Shown here: positions 7,966 through 16,233 of the stretch, one piece after another
Numbering within the stretch: position 1 is the stretch's first letter
How the letters are laid out: every line of letters starts with the position of its first letter
Assembly: GCA_900548115.1 (NCBI GenBank)
Contig: URJL01000012.1
Span: 1 to 47,274 of the forward strand
Direction: 5' to 3'
Length of the DNA: 47,274 nt
Source: an uncultured Eubacteriales bacterium
GTDB taxonomy: Bacteria > Bacillota > Clostridia > Oscillospirales > CAG-382
Notes under the pieces: generated by a model
The model's database searches: none
What the model saw: the letters and a program-made list of their open reading frames with translations, nothing else
What the model was told of the DNA's origin: nothing
Position numbers and translations under genes: made by a program

Positions 7966-10035
7966 ATGAAGAAGTATACGCTCGACCATGCCGCCGTTGC
8001 GGTAACGAACGGAGGAAGTCTTTCGGTTTTTCCGAGCGGTAGCGAAAAAGGCATTCGCGCCGACGCCCTCCCTTTTTCGCTGAGCATTTGCGGAAATGCC
8101 CCCGAACCGCTCGGAGCGGACGGCTTTGTTCTTCGGGAGGAAAAACAAAACGGTAACATTCTGACGCTCATCTACGAAAACGTTTCCGCAGCGCTTGCGG
8201 TCACAGTGCGCCTCGAAAGCTTTCGGGGAGGCGTGATCCAGCAAAACACGGTCAAAAATATCGGAAAAAGACCCGTTCTTCTTACCCGTTTTTCCTCGGC
8301 AATTGCTGCCGCGGAAAGCTCCGACGACGGCGCGTGGTACGAAAAGGACATAAGGGTTCACATTTGTTACAACAAATGGTCGGCGGAGGGGCAGTGGCGT
8401 ACCCTTTCGCCGAGTGAGCTCGGACTGTTTCCGGCGTGCGTCCACGATCACGCTCCCGTTTTTTATTCCGTCGGATCGGTCGGAAGCTGGAGTACGCACC
8501 CTTATTATCCGCTGATCATCCTCGAAAACAAAACCGACGGCACGGCGTTCTTTACCGAAGCCGAGGGCGGACACAGTTGGAGGATCATGCTTACGGTACG
8601 CGGCGGTTTTTCGTCTCCCGCCATGGTCGCCGAAACGGTGTCGTGCGATGAAGAACTCGGTTATTGGCACCGCACACTTTTGCCGTCGGAGGAATATTCG
8701 ACCGAACGCGCCGTATACGGCACGGTTCGGGGCGGCTTCGAGGAAGCGGTCGCAGCATTAAACGAGTTTAAGCGCTCCGACAGTCAAAGAAAGCCCTTTA
8801 TGCCGCTGGTGTTCAACGATTACATGAACTGTATCTGGGGCTGTCCCGCGCCCGAACGGCTTTTTCCGCTGATGGATAAGGCAAAGGAGGCGGGCTGTGA
8901 ATATTTCTGTATCGACGGCGGTTGGTATCAAAACAAAGACGGACTCGGACTCGGCGATTGGATTCCGAAAAAGGAGTATTATTCCGAAATTTCGCTTGCG
9001 GATGTTGCCGCCTCCATACGGGAACGGGGTATGATCCCCGGCATATGGTTCGAGCTTGAAGCCTGTACCGAAAATGCCGAGCTTTTCAAGGAGGATACGG
9101 ATTTTGTACTTCGCCGCAGCGGTCGTGCGGTCGGTGCGGGAGAACGTCATTTTCTGAATTTTACCAAGGAAGAGGTACGCGCCTTTCTTTTGGGGCGGGT
9201 ACGCGCGCTTTATGATATGGGTTTTCGCTATATTAAGCACGATTACAACCAATCGGTCGGAATCGGCTGCACTGATTCCGAAACCGATTCGCCGGCGGAG
9301 GGGCTGATCCGTCAGACCGAAGCGTTTTATCGCTTTATTGACGAGCTTTACGAGCATTTTCCCGATCTTGTGCTGGAAAATTGCGGCAGCGGCGCTTTGC
9401 GTTCGGATAACAAAACGCTGCGGCGTTTTACCCTGCAAAGCACCTCCGACCAGGAGCTTTTCCTCCACAATCCGTCGATCGTGATGGGCTCGTGCGCAAT
9501 CATGCCGCCCGAAAAGGCGGGCGTTTGGGCTTATCCCTATCCGACGGACTTTGCGACGCGTCTTTTGCCGTTTGAGCCGCAGAAATCTTTCTTTCGGGAG
9601 CGCGCAGACGGCAAGGAGACCGTTTTCAATATGGTAAGCGGTCTTTCGGGTGTTCTGTATTTGTCGGGACGAATCGATCTTGCCGACGAAAAGAATTTTG
9701 CTCTTATCAAAGAAGGCGCGGCGCTGTTTAAGGAAATACGAAAAAACACCGCAAAAAGCCGCCCGATCTATCCTCTCGGTATGCATCCCATCAATGAAAA
9801 AGCGATCGCGGCGTTCGGACTTCTCGGAGAAAAGCACCTTATGCTGTCGCTTTGGAACACCGACGAAAAGGAGCGAACCGAAACGGTTGACCTTTCGCGG
9901 TATCTTGATTTTCCGTGTCGGATTGCGCGCATCTATTCGCATGAGACCCCGCACCATACCTTTGACGGAGGAAAGCTTTGCGTGACGCTTCCCGAAAAGA
10001 GCGCCGCATGGTTTTTCATCGTTCCGAACGAATAA
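7966..10035 (+). CDS. GH36 alpha-galactosidase
   Basis: A 689-residue glycoside hydrolase family 36 enzyme, expected to release terminal alpha-1,6-galactose from melibiose and raffinose-family sugars. There is an N-terminal beta-supersandwich followed by a (beta/alpha)8 barrel. The nucleophile is Asp426 in FRYIKHDYNQS (family KxDxN) and the acid/base is Asp495 in LQSTSDQE; FCIDGGWY and LENCGSGALRSD are the other catalytic-barrel motifs. There is no signal peptide, so it acts inside the cell on imported oligosaccharide. CGGAGGA lies 6 nt before the ATG at 7966; the longer frame would start at GTG before that site. It is followed by a 15-bp hairpin and a fructokinase, which together suggest processing of raffinose/sucrose-type sugars. 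Confidence 0.94.
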   Translation: MKKYTLDHAAVAVTNGGSLSVFPSGSEKGIRADALPFSLSICGNAPEPLGADGFVLREEKQNGNILTLIYENVSAALAVTVRLESFRGGVIQQNTVKNIGKRPVLLTRFSSAIAAAESSDDGAWYEKDIRVHICYNKWSAEGQWRTLSPSELGLFPACVHDHAPVFYSVGSVGSWSTHPYYPLIILENKTDGTAFFTEAEGGHSWRIMLTVRGGFSSPAMVAETVSCDEELGYWHRTLLPSEEYSTERAVYGTVRGGFEEAVAALNEFKRSDSQRKPFMPLVFNDYMNCIWGCPAPERLFPLMDKAKEAGCEYFCIDGGWYQNKDGLGLGDWIPKKEYYSEISLADVAASIRERGMIPGIWFELEACTENAELFKEDTDFVLRRSGRAVGAGERHFLNFTKEEVRAFLLGRVRALYDMGFRYIKHDYNQSVGIGCTDSETDSPAEGLIRQTEAFYRFIDELYEHFPDLVLENCGSGALRSDNKTLRRFTLQSTSDQELFLHNPSIVMGSCAIMPPEKAGVWAYPYPTDFATRLLPFEPQKSFFRERADGKETVFNMVSGLSGVLYLSGRIDLADEKNFALIKEGAALFKEIRKNTAKSRPIYPLGMHPINEKAIAAFGLLGEKHLMLSLWNTDEKERTETVDLSRYLDFPCRIARIYSHETPHHTFDGGKLCVTLPEKSAAWFFIVPNE

Positions 10036-10040
10036 AACGA

Positions 10041-10078
10041 GCCGCCCTTATTCCGAACGAAAACGGAATAAGGGCGGC
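10041..10078 (+). promoter_or_regulatory. 15-bp perfect intercistronic hairpin
   Basis: The arms at 10041-10055 and 10064-10078 are exact inverted repeats around an 8-nt loop, placed 6 nt after the GH36 stop and 22 nt before the fructokinase ATG. There is no T-run on the plus strand, so it looks like an mRNA stabiliser/processing or attenuating element rather than a full terminator. Confidence 0.7.
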
Positions 10079-10100
10079 AAAAACGACAACGGGGATTTTT

Positions 10101-10979
10101 ATGAAAAAAAGTCTGCTCGCCTTCGGCGAGATTTTGTTTGATGTTTACCCGACGGGCGCCAAGATCGGCGGCGCACCGTTAAATTTTGCGGCGCATTTTG
10201 CCGCGCTCGGTAATGAAAGCACGATGTGCTCGGCGCTCGGCGCGGACGATTACGGACGGGAGGCGCGGGCGTTTCTGAAACGCTCCGACGTTTGCGACAC
10301 GTATGTCGCGACGCTTTCCGACTGCCCGACGGGCTATTGCGGCGTGACGTATGAAAACGGAGAACCGAAATACGATCTTGTGCGGGGCGTTGCTTACGAC
10401 AAAATTCCCTTTCCCGAGGGCGTGTGCGGAAAGCGGTGGGATCTTTTCTATTTCGGAACGCTTGCTTTGCGCGGGGAAAAATCGAGGGAAACGGCAAAAC
10501 GGCTTTTGGCGGAAGCAAAGGCAAAAACGCGCTTTTGCGATCTGAATCTGCGCGGAAGCTTTTACACGTGGGAAACGGTTCTTTTCTGCTTCGAAAACGC
10601 CGACGTCGTAAAGCTGAATCGCGAGGAATACGCCTATTGCCGAAAAATGCTTTCCGAGGAGGGGGACATGCCGTCCTTTGCGCGGTCGCTCTGCCGTCGC
10701 TTTTCTCTGTGCGCGGTGCTGATCACACTGGATAAAGACGGCTGCTTTTTCTATGACGCCGCAAGCGATCGTGCGGTCGAAAAGGGAATTTCTCCCTGCC
10801 GTTTCGTCTCGGCGGTCGGGGCGGGCGACAGCTTTTCGGCGTGCTTTCTGCACCATTATCTCGACGGCGCGCCGTTTGAAACCGCGCTCGAAAAGGCGGC
10901 AAGACTCTCGGCATATGTCGTCTCGTTTGAAGAGGCGATCCCCGCATACGACGCGGAAATACGCGCGGCGATCGGATAA
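10101..10979 (+). CDS. PfkB-family sugar kinase, probable fructokinase
   Basis: A 292-residue ribokinase/PfkB-family kinase. The start FGEILFDV and the substrate-side motif GGAPLNFAAHFAALG are those of bacterial fructokinases. The ATP/anion-hole signature VGAGDSFSACF places the catalytic base at Asp243. Expected reaction: fructose + ATP to fructose 6-phosphate. The ATG at 10101 follows ACGGGGA at normal spacing; an upstream in-frame ATG would read through the 15-bp hairpin. It sits downstream of a GH36 alpha-galactosidase, consistent with fructose arising from raffinose-family sugars after sucrose cleavage, but the sucrose-splitting enzyme is not in the window. Specificity for another ketose cannot be excluded. 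Confidence 0.85.
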   Translation: MKKSLLAFGEILFDVYPTGAKIGGAPLNFAAHFAALGNESTMCSALGADDYGREARAFLKRSDVCDTYVATLSDCPTGYCGVTYENGEPKYDLVRGVAYDKIPFPEGVCGKRWDLFYFGTLALRGEKSRETAKRLLAEAKAKTRFCDLNLRGSFYTWETVLFCFENADVVKLNREEYAYCRKMLSEEGDMPSFARSLCRRFSLCAVLITLDKDGCFFYDAASDRAVEKGISPCRFVSAVGAGDSFSACFLHHYLDGAPFETALEKAARLSAYVVSFEEAIPAYDAEIRAAIG

Positions 10980-11013
10980 TTTGCCGCGAACGTTCACACT
11001 TTTGTCGCAAAAG

Positions 11014-11048
11014 CTCCCGAAAAAAGGCGGGAGGGGTCGTTTTGCTTT
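11014..11048 (+). terminator. Weak terminator after the fructokinase gene
   Basis: CTCCCG (11014-11019) pairs with CGGGAG (11028-11033), followed by GGGTCGTTTTGCTTTG. The stem is short and the T-tract is offset. Confidence 0.45.
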
Positions 11049-11108
11049 GTAAACAGTGTGTAAAAATCAAAAAAATGCCAAAATTCTATGGAAAAATGAA
11101 ATTTTGTG

Positions 11109-11117
11109 TGTTATAAT
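11109..11117 (+). promoter_or_regulatory. Extended -10 promoter for ppdK
   Basis: TGTTATAAT (11109-11117) is an extended -10 element; the position of a -35 holds TGGAAA, a poor match. The surrounding 70 bp are A/T-rich, and AACGGAGG-type ribosome binding (ACGGAGG) precedes the ATG at 11171. Confidence 0.5.
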
Positions 11118-11170
11118 AATCTTTGCGAAAATATGCAAATATTTCAAAGTTTTACGGAGGAAAAAAGTAC

Positions 11171-13795
11171 ATGAGCAAGAAGTATGTATATCTCTTCAGC
11201 GAAGGCAACGCAGACATGCGTGAGCTTCTCGGCGGTAAGGGTGCGAACCTTGCGGAAATGACCAAGATCGGTCTTCCCGTTCCTCAGGGCTTCACCATTT
11301 CCACCGAAGCCTGCACCCAGTATTATGAAGACGGCAAGAAGATCAACGATGAAATTCAGGCCGAAATCATGAAGAACATCGAAAAGATGGAGGAAATCAC
11401 CGGCAAGAAGTTCGGCGATCTTGAAAACCCGCTCCTCGTTTCGGTTCGTTCCGGTGCGCGCGCATCCATGCCCGGTATGATGGATACCATCCTCAACCTC
11501 GGTCTTAACGAGCAGGTTGTTGAAGTCCTCGCCAAGAAGTCCGGTAACCCCAGATGGGCATGGGACTGCTACAGAAGATTTATTCAGATGTTCTCCGACG
11601 TCGTTATGGAAGTCGGCAAGAAGTATTTCGAACAGCTGATCGACATTATGAAGGAAAAGAAGGGTGTTACGCAGGACGTTGAGCTTACCGCCGACGACCT
11701 CAAGGAGCTCGCTTCTCAGTTCAAGGCAGAATACAAGAGCAAGATCGGCAAGGATTTCCCGTCCGATCCGAAAGAACAGCTCTTCGAAGCCATCAAGGCT
11801 GTATTCCGTTCGTGGGACAACCCCCGTGCCAACGTTTACAGACGTGACAACGATATCCCGTATTCTTGGGGTACCGCCGTTAACGTACAGATGATGGCAT
11901 TCGGTAACATGGGCGAGACCTCCGGTACCGGTGTTGCTTTCACCCGTGACCCCGCAACCGGCGAAAAGAAGCTCATGGGCGAATTCCTTATGAACGCACA
12001 GGGCGAAGACGTTGTTGCCGGCGTTCGTACTCCTATGAAGATCGATCAGATGGCTGAGATCATGCCCGAAGTATTCGAGCAGTTCAAGGGCATCTGCAAG
12101 ACGCTTGAAGATCACTACCGCGATATGCAGGATATGGAGTTCACCATCGAAGACAAGAAGCTCTATATGCTCCAGACCCGTAACGGTAAGAGAACCGCAA
12201 AGGCTGCTCTCAAGATCGCCTGCGACCTCGTAGACGAAGGCATGAGAACCGAAAAGGAAGCCGTTCTCATGATCGATCCCCGTAACCTCGATACGCTTCT
12301 CCACCCGCAGTTCGACGCAAAGGCTCTCAAGGCTGCAACGCCGATCGGACGCGGTCTCGGTGCTTCTCCCGGAGCTGCCTGCGGTAAGATCGTATTCACC
12401 GCCGACGATGCCGAAGCTTGGAAGGCTCGCGGCGAGAAGGTCGTTCTCGTTCGTCTCGAGACCTCTCCCGAGGATATCACCGGTATGAAGGCTTCGCAGG
12501 GCATTCTGACCGTTCGCGGCGGTATGACCTCGCACGCAGCCGTTGTTGCCCGCGGCATGGGTACCTGCTGTGTATCCGGATGCGGCGACATCAACATGGA
12601 TGAGGCAAACAAGAAGTTCACCCTCGGCGGCAAGACCTTCCATGAAGGCGACTGCATCTCCATCGACGGTTCGACCGGTAATATTTACGACGGTCTTATC
12701 CCGACGGTTGACGCCGCTATCGTAGGCGAATTCCAGCGCATCATGGCTTGGGCGGACAAGTATAAGAAGCTCGAAGTCAGAACCAACGCCGATACTCCCC
12801 GCGATGCCAAGAAGGCTCGTGAGCTCGGCGCAGAAGGTATCGGTCTGTGCCGTACCGAGCATATGTTCTTTGAGCCGGAAAGAATTGCCGCATTCAGAGA
12901 AATGATTTGTGCCGACAACCTTGAACAGAGAGAAGCCGCTCTTGCCAAGATCCTTCCGTATCAGCAGAAGGACTTCGAAGAGCTTTACGAAGCACTCGAA
13001 GGCGCACCGGTTACCATTCGTTTCCTCGATCCTCCGCTTCATGAGTTCGTTCCTACCGAAGAAAAGGATATTGAAGCTCTGGCAAAGGCACTCGGCAAGA
13101 CCGTTGAACAGATCAAGGCTGTTATCGCGTCGCTGCATGAGTTCAACCCGATGATGGGTCACAGAGGATGCCGTCTTGCCGTAACCTATCCCGAAATCGC
13201 CAAGATGCAGACCAAGGCTGTTATCCGTGCCGCTATCAACGTTAAGAAGGCTCATCCCGACTGGAAGATCATGCCCGAAATCATGATCCCGCTCGTCGGC
13301 GAAGTAAAAGAGCTTGCCTTTGTTAAGAAGATCGTTTGCGAAGTTGCCGATGAAGAAATCAAGGCAGCCGGCGTAGACATGAAGTATGAAGTAGGTACTA
13401 TGATCGAGATCCCGAGAGCGGCTCTTACCGCCGATGAGATCGCGAAGGAAGCCGAATTCTTCTGCTTCGGTACCAACGACCTTACCCAGATGACCTTCGG
13501 CTTCTCGAGAGACGATGCTGGCAAGTTCCTCGGCGCTTACTACGATGCCAAGATCTACGAGAGCGATCCTTTCGCAAAGCTCGACCAGATCGGCGTAGGC
13601 AAGCTCATGGAAATGGCGGTAGAGCTCGGTAAGAAGACCCGTCCGAACATTCACTGCGGTATCTGCGGCGAACACGGCGGCGACCCGACCTCGGTAGAAT
13701 TCTGCCACAGAATCGGTCTCAGCTATGTATCCTGCTCGCCTTTCCGTGTACCGATCGCAAGACTCGCAGCCGCTCAGGCAGCGCTCAAGGACTGA
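11171..13795 (+). CDS. ppdK: Pyruvate, phosphate dikinase
   Basis: An 874-residue enzyme interconverting pyruvate + ATP + Pi with phosphoenolpyruvate + AMP + PPi; in anaerobic Clostridia it serves glycolysis with pyrophosphate or gluconeogenesis. Domain order: N-terminal ATP-grasp (LGGKGANLAEM, SVRSGARASMPGMMDT), central swivelling phospho-histidine domain with GGMTSHAAVVARG (His455, the same number I recall for the C. symbiosum enzyme), and a C-terminal TIM barrel with IHCGICGEHGGDP carrying the catalytic cysteine near residue 832. Full length. GGAGGAAAAAAGTAC precedes the ATG. Lysine is almost always AAG and leucine mostly CTC/CTT, a strong expression-type codon bias that leaves a very long antisense frame. 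It has its own promoter and terminator, so it is monocistronic. Confidence 0.98.
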   Translation: MSKKYVYLFSEGNADMRELLGGKGANLAEMTKIGLPVPQGFTISTEACTQYYEDGKKINDEIQAEIMKNIEKMEEITGKKFGDLENPLLVSVRSGARASMPGMMDTILNLGLNEQVVEVLAKKSGNPRWAWDCYRRFIQMFSDVVMEVGKKYFEQLIDIMKEKKGVTQDVELTADDLKELASQFKAEYKSKIGKDFPSDPKEQLFEAIKAVFRSWDNPRANVYRRDNDIPYSWGTAVNVQMMAFGNMGETSGTGVAFTRDPATGEKKLMGEFLMNAQGEDVVAGVRTPMKIDQMAEIMPEVFEQFKGICKTLEDHYRDMQDMEFTIEDKKLYMLQTRNGKRTAKAALKIACDLVDEGMRTEKEAVLMIDPRNLDTLLHPQFDAKALKAATPIGRGLGASPGAACGKIVFTADDAEAWKARGEKVVLVRLETSPEDITGMKASQGILTVRGGMTSHAAVVARGMGTCCVSGCGDINMDEANKKFTLGGKTFHEGDCISIDGSTGNIYDGLIPTVDAAIVGEFQRIMAWADKYKKLEVRTNADTPRDAKKARELGAEGIGLCRTEHMFFEPERIAAFREMICADNLEQREAALAKILPYQQKDFEELYEALEGAPVTIRFLDPPLHEFVPTEEKDIEALAKALGKTVEQIKAVIASLHEFNPMMGHRGCRLAVTYPEIAKMQTKAVIRAAINVKKAHPDWKIMPEIMIPLVGEVKELAFVKKIVCEVADEEIKAAGVDMKYEVGTMIEIPRAALTADEIAKEAEFFCFGTNDLTQMTFGFSRDDAGKFLGAYYDAKIYESDPFAKLDQIGVGKLMEMAVELGKKTRPNIHCGICGEHGGDPTSVEFCHRIGLSYVSCSPFRVPIARLAAAQAALKD

Positions 13796-13860
13796 TCGGT
13801 TCGGAAGATGTTTTGTGAAGGAGCAAGAGCTCCGAAACGAAAGTAAAACCGAATGATGAT

Positions 13861-13893
13861 CCCCCGCAAAAGAAATTTTGCGGGGGATTTTTT
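13861..13893 (+). terminator. Strong terminator after ppdK
   Basis: An 11-bp perfect stem (13861-13871 with 13876-13886) capped by a GAAA tetraloop and followed by ATTTTTTATG. Confidence 0.92.
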
Positions 13894-13983
13894 ATGATTT
13901 TTCATTTTTTATGAAAACACCGTAGTATTTGCCGCGAAAAACGGAGTATATAAGTGAGGGCGGAAAGGAGAGGAGAGGAATAA

Positions 13984-14544
13984 ATGGTCGAGGACGAAAA
14001 AATAACGGAACTGTTCTTTGAACGTTCCGAAAAAGCGATAGGAGAATTGGATAAAAAGTACGGCGGGGCGTGCCGCAGTCTTTCTTACGGCATTGTAAAC
14101 AGCCGACAGGACGCGGAGGAATGTGTGAACGATGCCTATTTGGGCGTGTGGAACGCGATTCCGCCCGCAAAGCCGAACCCGCTTCGCGCTTTCCTTTTTA
14201 AAATCGTGCGGAATATATCTCTGAAAGCCTACTACAAAAAAGAAGCGGCAAAACGAAGCAGTCGCTGCACGGTGGCGATGGAGGAAATCGAACCGTATCT
14301 TGCCGACCGAAACACGACCGAGAGCGAATTGGAGGCAAAAGAATTTGCCCGTCTGCTGGAAAGCTTTCTTGACACGCTGACCGCGGAAAATCGCGTTCTC
14401 TTTATGCGTCGTTATTGGTTTTCGGACAGCTGTAAAGAGATTGCGGAGCGCGTCGGGATAACCGAAAAAAACGTCTCGGTCCGCCTGACCCGCATTCGCC
14501 GAAAATTAAAAGACTATCTCACGGAAAGAGAGGTATTTTTATGA
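13984..14544 (+). CDS. ECF-type RNA polymerase sigma factor
   Basis: A 186-residue sigma-70-family factor with only regions 2 and 4. Region 2 has RQDAEECVNDAYLGVWNAIPP and the promoter-melting stretch FLFKIVRNISLKAYY. Region 4 has a helix-turn-helix (SCKEIAERVGITEKNVSVRLTRIRRKLKDYL). An AAGGAGAGGAGAGG purine track precedes the ATG. The stop overlaps the next gene's start (ATGA), the classic arrangement for an ECF factor and its membrane anti-sigma factor. It is probably held inactive until an envelope signal frees it. The regulon is unknown; no autoregulatory promoter motif was recognised upstream. Confidence 0.93.
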   Translation: MVEDEKITELFFERSEKAIGELDKKYGGACRSLSYGIVNSRQDAEECVNDAYLGVWNAIPPAKPNPLRAFLFKIVRNISLKAYYKKEAAKRSSRCTVAMEEIEPYLADRNTTESELEAKEFARLLESFLDTLTAENRVLFMRRYWFSDSCKEIAERVGITEKNVSVRLTRIRRKLKDYLTEREVFL

Positions 14545-15095
14545 ACACAAGATTTTTCTTCGAAGCGTTGAGTGAGCTTGACGACAGGTATATCGAAGAA
14601 GCGCTCGATTACCGAAGAAAAAAAGAGAGGCGGTTTGCCTTGCCAAAATGGGTGTCGGCTGTAGCTTGCCTGTGCCTTACGGTCGCCGCTGTCCGTGTGA
14701 TAACCTTTTACAAAACAAAGGACTTCGGCGCGGGCGATACCGCCGTTTCCGATACGGCTTTGGCGCCGACGATCACCGTAATGGGGAAAAACTACACGGC
14801 GCCCGATATGCCGACGGAGCAATTGCCCGCGGGCTATCGTTATCTTCGGAATTTAACAAAAAAAGAGGCAAACGGCACCGACCTTGCGGGCTGTGCGATC
14901 TATGTCGATCCTCAAGACGCGGATATGCGCGTTCTCTATCTTTATCAGGAATGCGGGACTCCCATCGGCGAAAACGCGGTCGACAACACCGAGCGGCAAT
15001 GGGCTTATGTGAAGTGGACGGTTACGGAAACGGAATCGGAGGATTCTTACGGGTACAATCTCGTTGCGGAGGATGTTTCCGCGTCGAAAGAATAA
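14541..15095 (+). CDS. Putative membrane anti-sigma factor
   Basis: A 184-residue single-pass protein. The N-terminal cytoplasmic part begins with an ELDDRYIEEALDYR helix, a pattern common at the start of clostridial anti-sigma proteins. One transmembrane segment follows at about residues 34-56 (WVSAVACLCLTVAAVRVITF). The remaining 125 residues are predicted outside, with a small domain around LPAGYRYLRNLTKKEANGT, DLAGCAIYVDPQD and QWAYVKWTVTE that I regard as a sensor-like domain of unknown ligand. It overlaps the sigma gene by 4 nt, so translational coupling and a 1:1 partnership are inferred. Function rests mainly on this context. Confidence 0.75.
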   Translation: MNTRFFFEALSELDDRYIEEALDYRRKKERRFALPKWVSAVACLCLTVAAVRVITFYKTKDFGAGDTAVSDTALAPTITVMGKNYTAPDMPTEQLPAGYRYLRNLTKKEANGTDLAGCAIYVDPQDADMRVLYLYQECGTPIGENAVDNTERQWAYVKWTVTETESEDSYGYNLVAEDVSASKE

Positions 15096-15097
15096 CT

Positions 15098-15403
15098 CTA
15101 TTCGCCCCGATTTTTCAAAGGTTTTACGCCCGCAAAGCCGCATAGAATAAGGATGACCGTCAAGACCCACGACAGGGGGAAGGCGTGGTACAGCGTTTCG
15201 AGCGTCGGGTGGACACGGAACACCGTATAGATTCACGTGATGCGGAATGCACACGTGCCGATCGTCGTGCCGACGGCGGGCAGGGCGGCGGCGTTGAACA
15301 GTTGCTGCACCATGTTGCTCAGCGCAACGGGCAACGTGAAAAGCAGGATTTTTTTGGCAAGCGGACCGTTCAGCATATCGATGCCGCCGTTTGCTTTTTT
15401 CAT
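15098..15403 (-). pseudogene. MATE efflux pump remnant: N- and C-terminal ends joined, internal deletion
   Basis: The minus strand encodes a MATE-type N-terminus (MLNGPLAKKILLFTLPVALS, then NMVQQLFNAA) that jumps directly into a MATE C-terminal region (LPAVGTTIGTCAFRI, then IYTVFRVHPTLETLYHAFPL and SWVLTVILILCGF). These ends are normally about 350 residues apart, so nearly the whole transporter core is missing while the reading frame is kept. In addition one in-frame TGA (15233-15235) sits where MATE proteins have a Trp or similar residue after the FRI motif. The frame then stays open to TAG at 15098-15100. A ribosome site (AGGGAG) remains before the ATG at 15403. Compare the intact MATE gene at 31375, which has SCVFRIFWVYTVF in the same place. 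It cannot be a working pump. Confidence 0.85.
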
Positions 15404-15432
15404 TTTGTGATTTTCTCCCTCAAAAAACATTC

Positions 15433-15461
15433 TTGCATTGTTATACAGGAAATGTTATAAT
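15433..15461 (+). promoter_or_regulatory. Sigma-A promoter of the LysR remnant with possible LysR box
   Basis: TTGCAT (15433-15438), 17 bp, TATAAT (15456-15461), also with TG at the extended -10 place. An inverted repeat TTATA (15441-15445) / TATAA (15456-15460) with a 10-nt spacer overlaps the -10, resembling a LysR-type operator in the divergent MATE/LysR gap. Confidence 0.65.
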
Positions 15462-15472
15462 AAGAAAAGCGA

Positions 15473-16233
15473 ATGTTTGTCATGATAAGTATCGAAAAAC
15501 GGAATGCAGCGAGGAATAAAAACGGACAATTCATTTTCAAAAATCTTGCTTTTGTCCGCACGGCGGAGCTGGGGAGCTTTACCAAAGCGGCGGAGGATTT
15601 GCATTATGCTCAGTCCTCGGTCAGCAAAATGATCGCCGATCTTGAGAAAGAATGGAACGTTCTTCTTCTCGAACGTGACCGAAGCGGCGTTTGTCTCACC
15701 TCCGAAGGACAACGCATACTTCCGCTTGCGCGGGAGATCCTGAACGATCACAGGCGGCTTACCGACACGATCGGACGCATGAAAGGAATGGAAACGAAAA
15801 GAAGACGAATACAAGGTCGTTTTGCCGCAGAATCATCCGCTTGCCGCGGCAGAATCGATTCCGATCGAAAAACCGGAGGGACAACCCTTTTTGCTTTTGG
15901 AACACGTCGGTAAAACCGAGGTGTCGGAGCTTTTGGAAAAAATACGGCGTCCGTCCCTCGGTTTGCTTTACCACGTGGGAGGACTTCGCCATCATGGCAA
16001 TGGCGGAAAAGGGATTGGGGATCGGAATCCTGCCGTCGCTGATTTTGCAGCGCATTCCTTACGATATTGCGGTTCGCCCGCCGGAAAAGCCCTTTTACCG
16101 CAAGATCGGACTTGCCTGCAAAAACAAAAATCGTCTCTCGCCCGCGACGCGAAAATTCACCGAGTATCTGTGCTTCCGCGAAGAGGAAAAGGGGCGGAAA
16201 GAGAAAAATTCGGAGGAAAATCTATGGAACTGA
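15473..16233 (+). pseudogene. LysR-family regulator, broken by deletion and two frame changes
   Basis: The first part encodes a typical LysR winged helix (FVRTAELGSFTKAAEDLHYA, QSSVSKMIADLEKEW) and linker up to about 15790. The frame then has to change to recover DEYKVVLPQNHPLAAAES (from 15804), a motif found mid-way in the LysR effector domain; some 50-75 residues of the first effector lobe are absent. A second shift is needed in the A6 run near 15938-15943, after SELLEK, to continue YGVRPSVCFTTWEDFAIMAM and AEKGLGIGILPSLILQ to the stop at 16233. One base fewer in that run would restore the frame, so this second lesion could be a sequencing error; the first cannot. The initiation codon is unclear. 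It is divergent from the MATE remnant, its likely former target. Confidence 0.85.

Noticed and set aside
6406..8670. 754-codon minus-strand frame across glyQS and the GH36 gene
   Set aside because: It spans two confidently identified genes on the other strand and lacks any family motif.
11144..13708. 854-codon minus-strand frame opposite ppdK
   Set aside because: A shadow of the expression-biased ppdK sense frame; no ribosome site, no recognisable domain, repetitive Leu/Val/Gly/Asn content.
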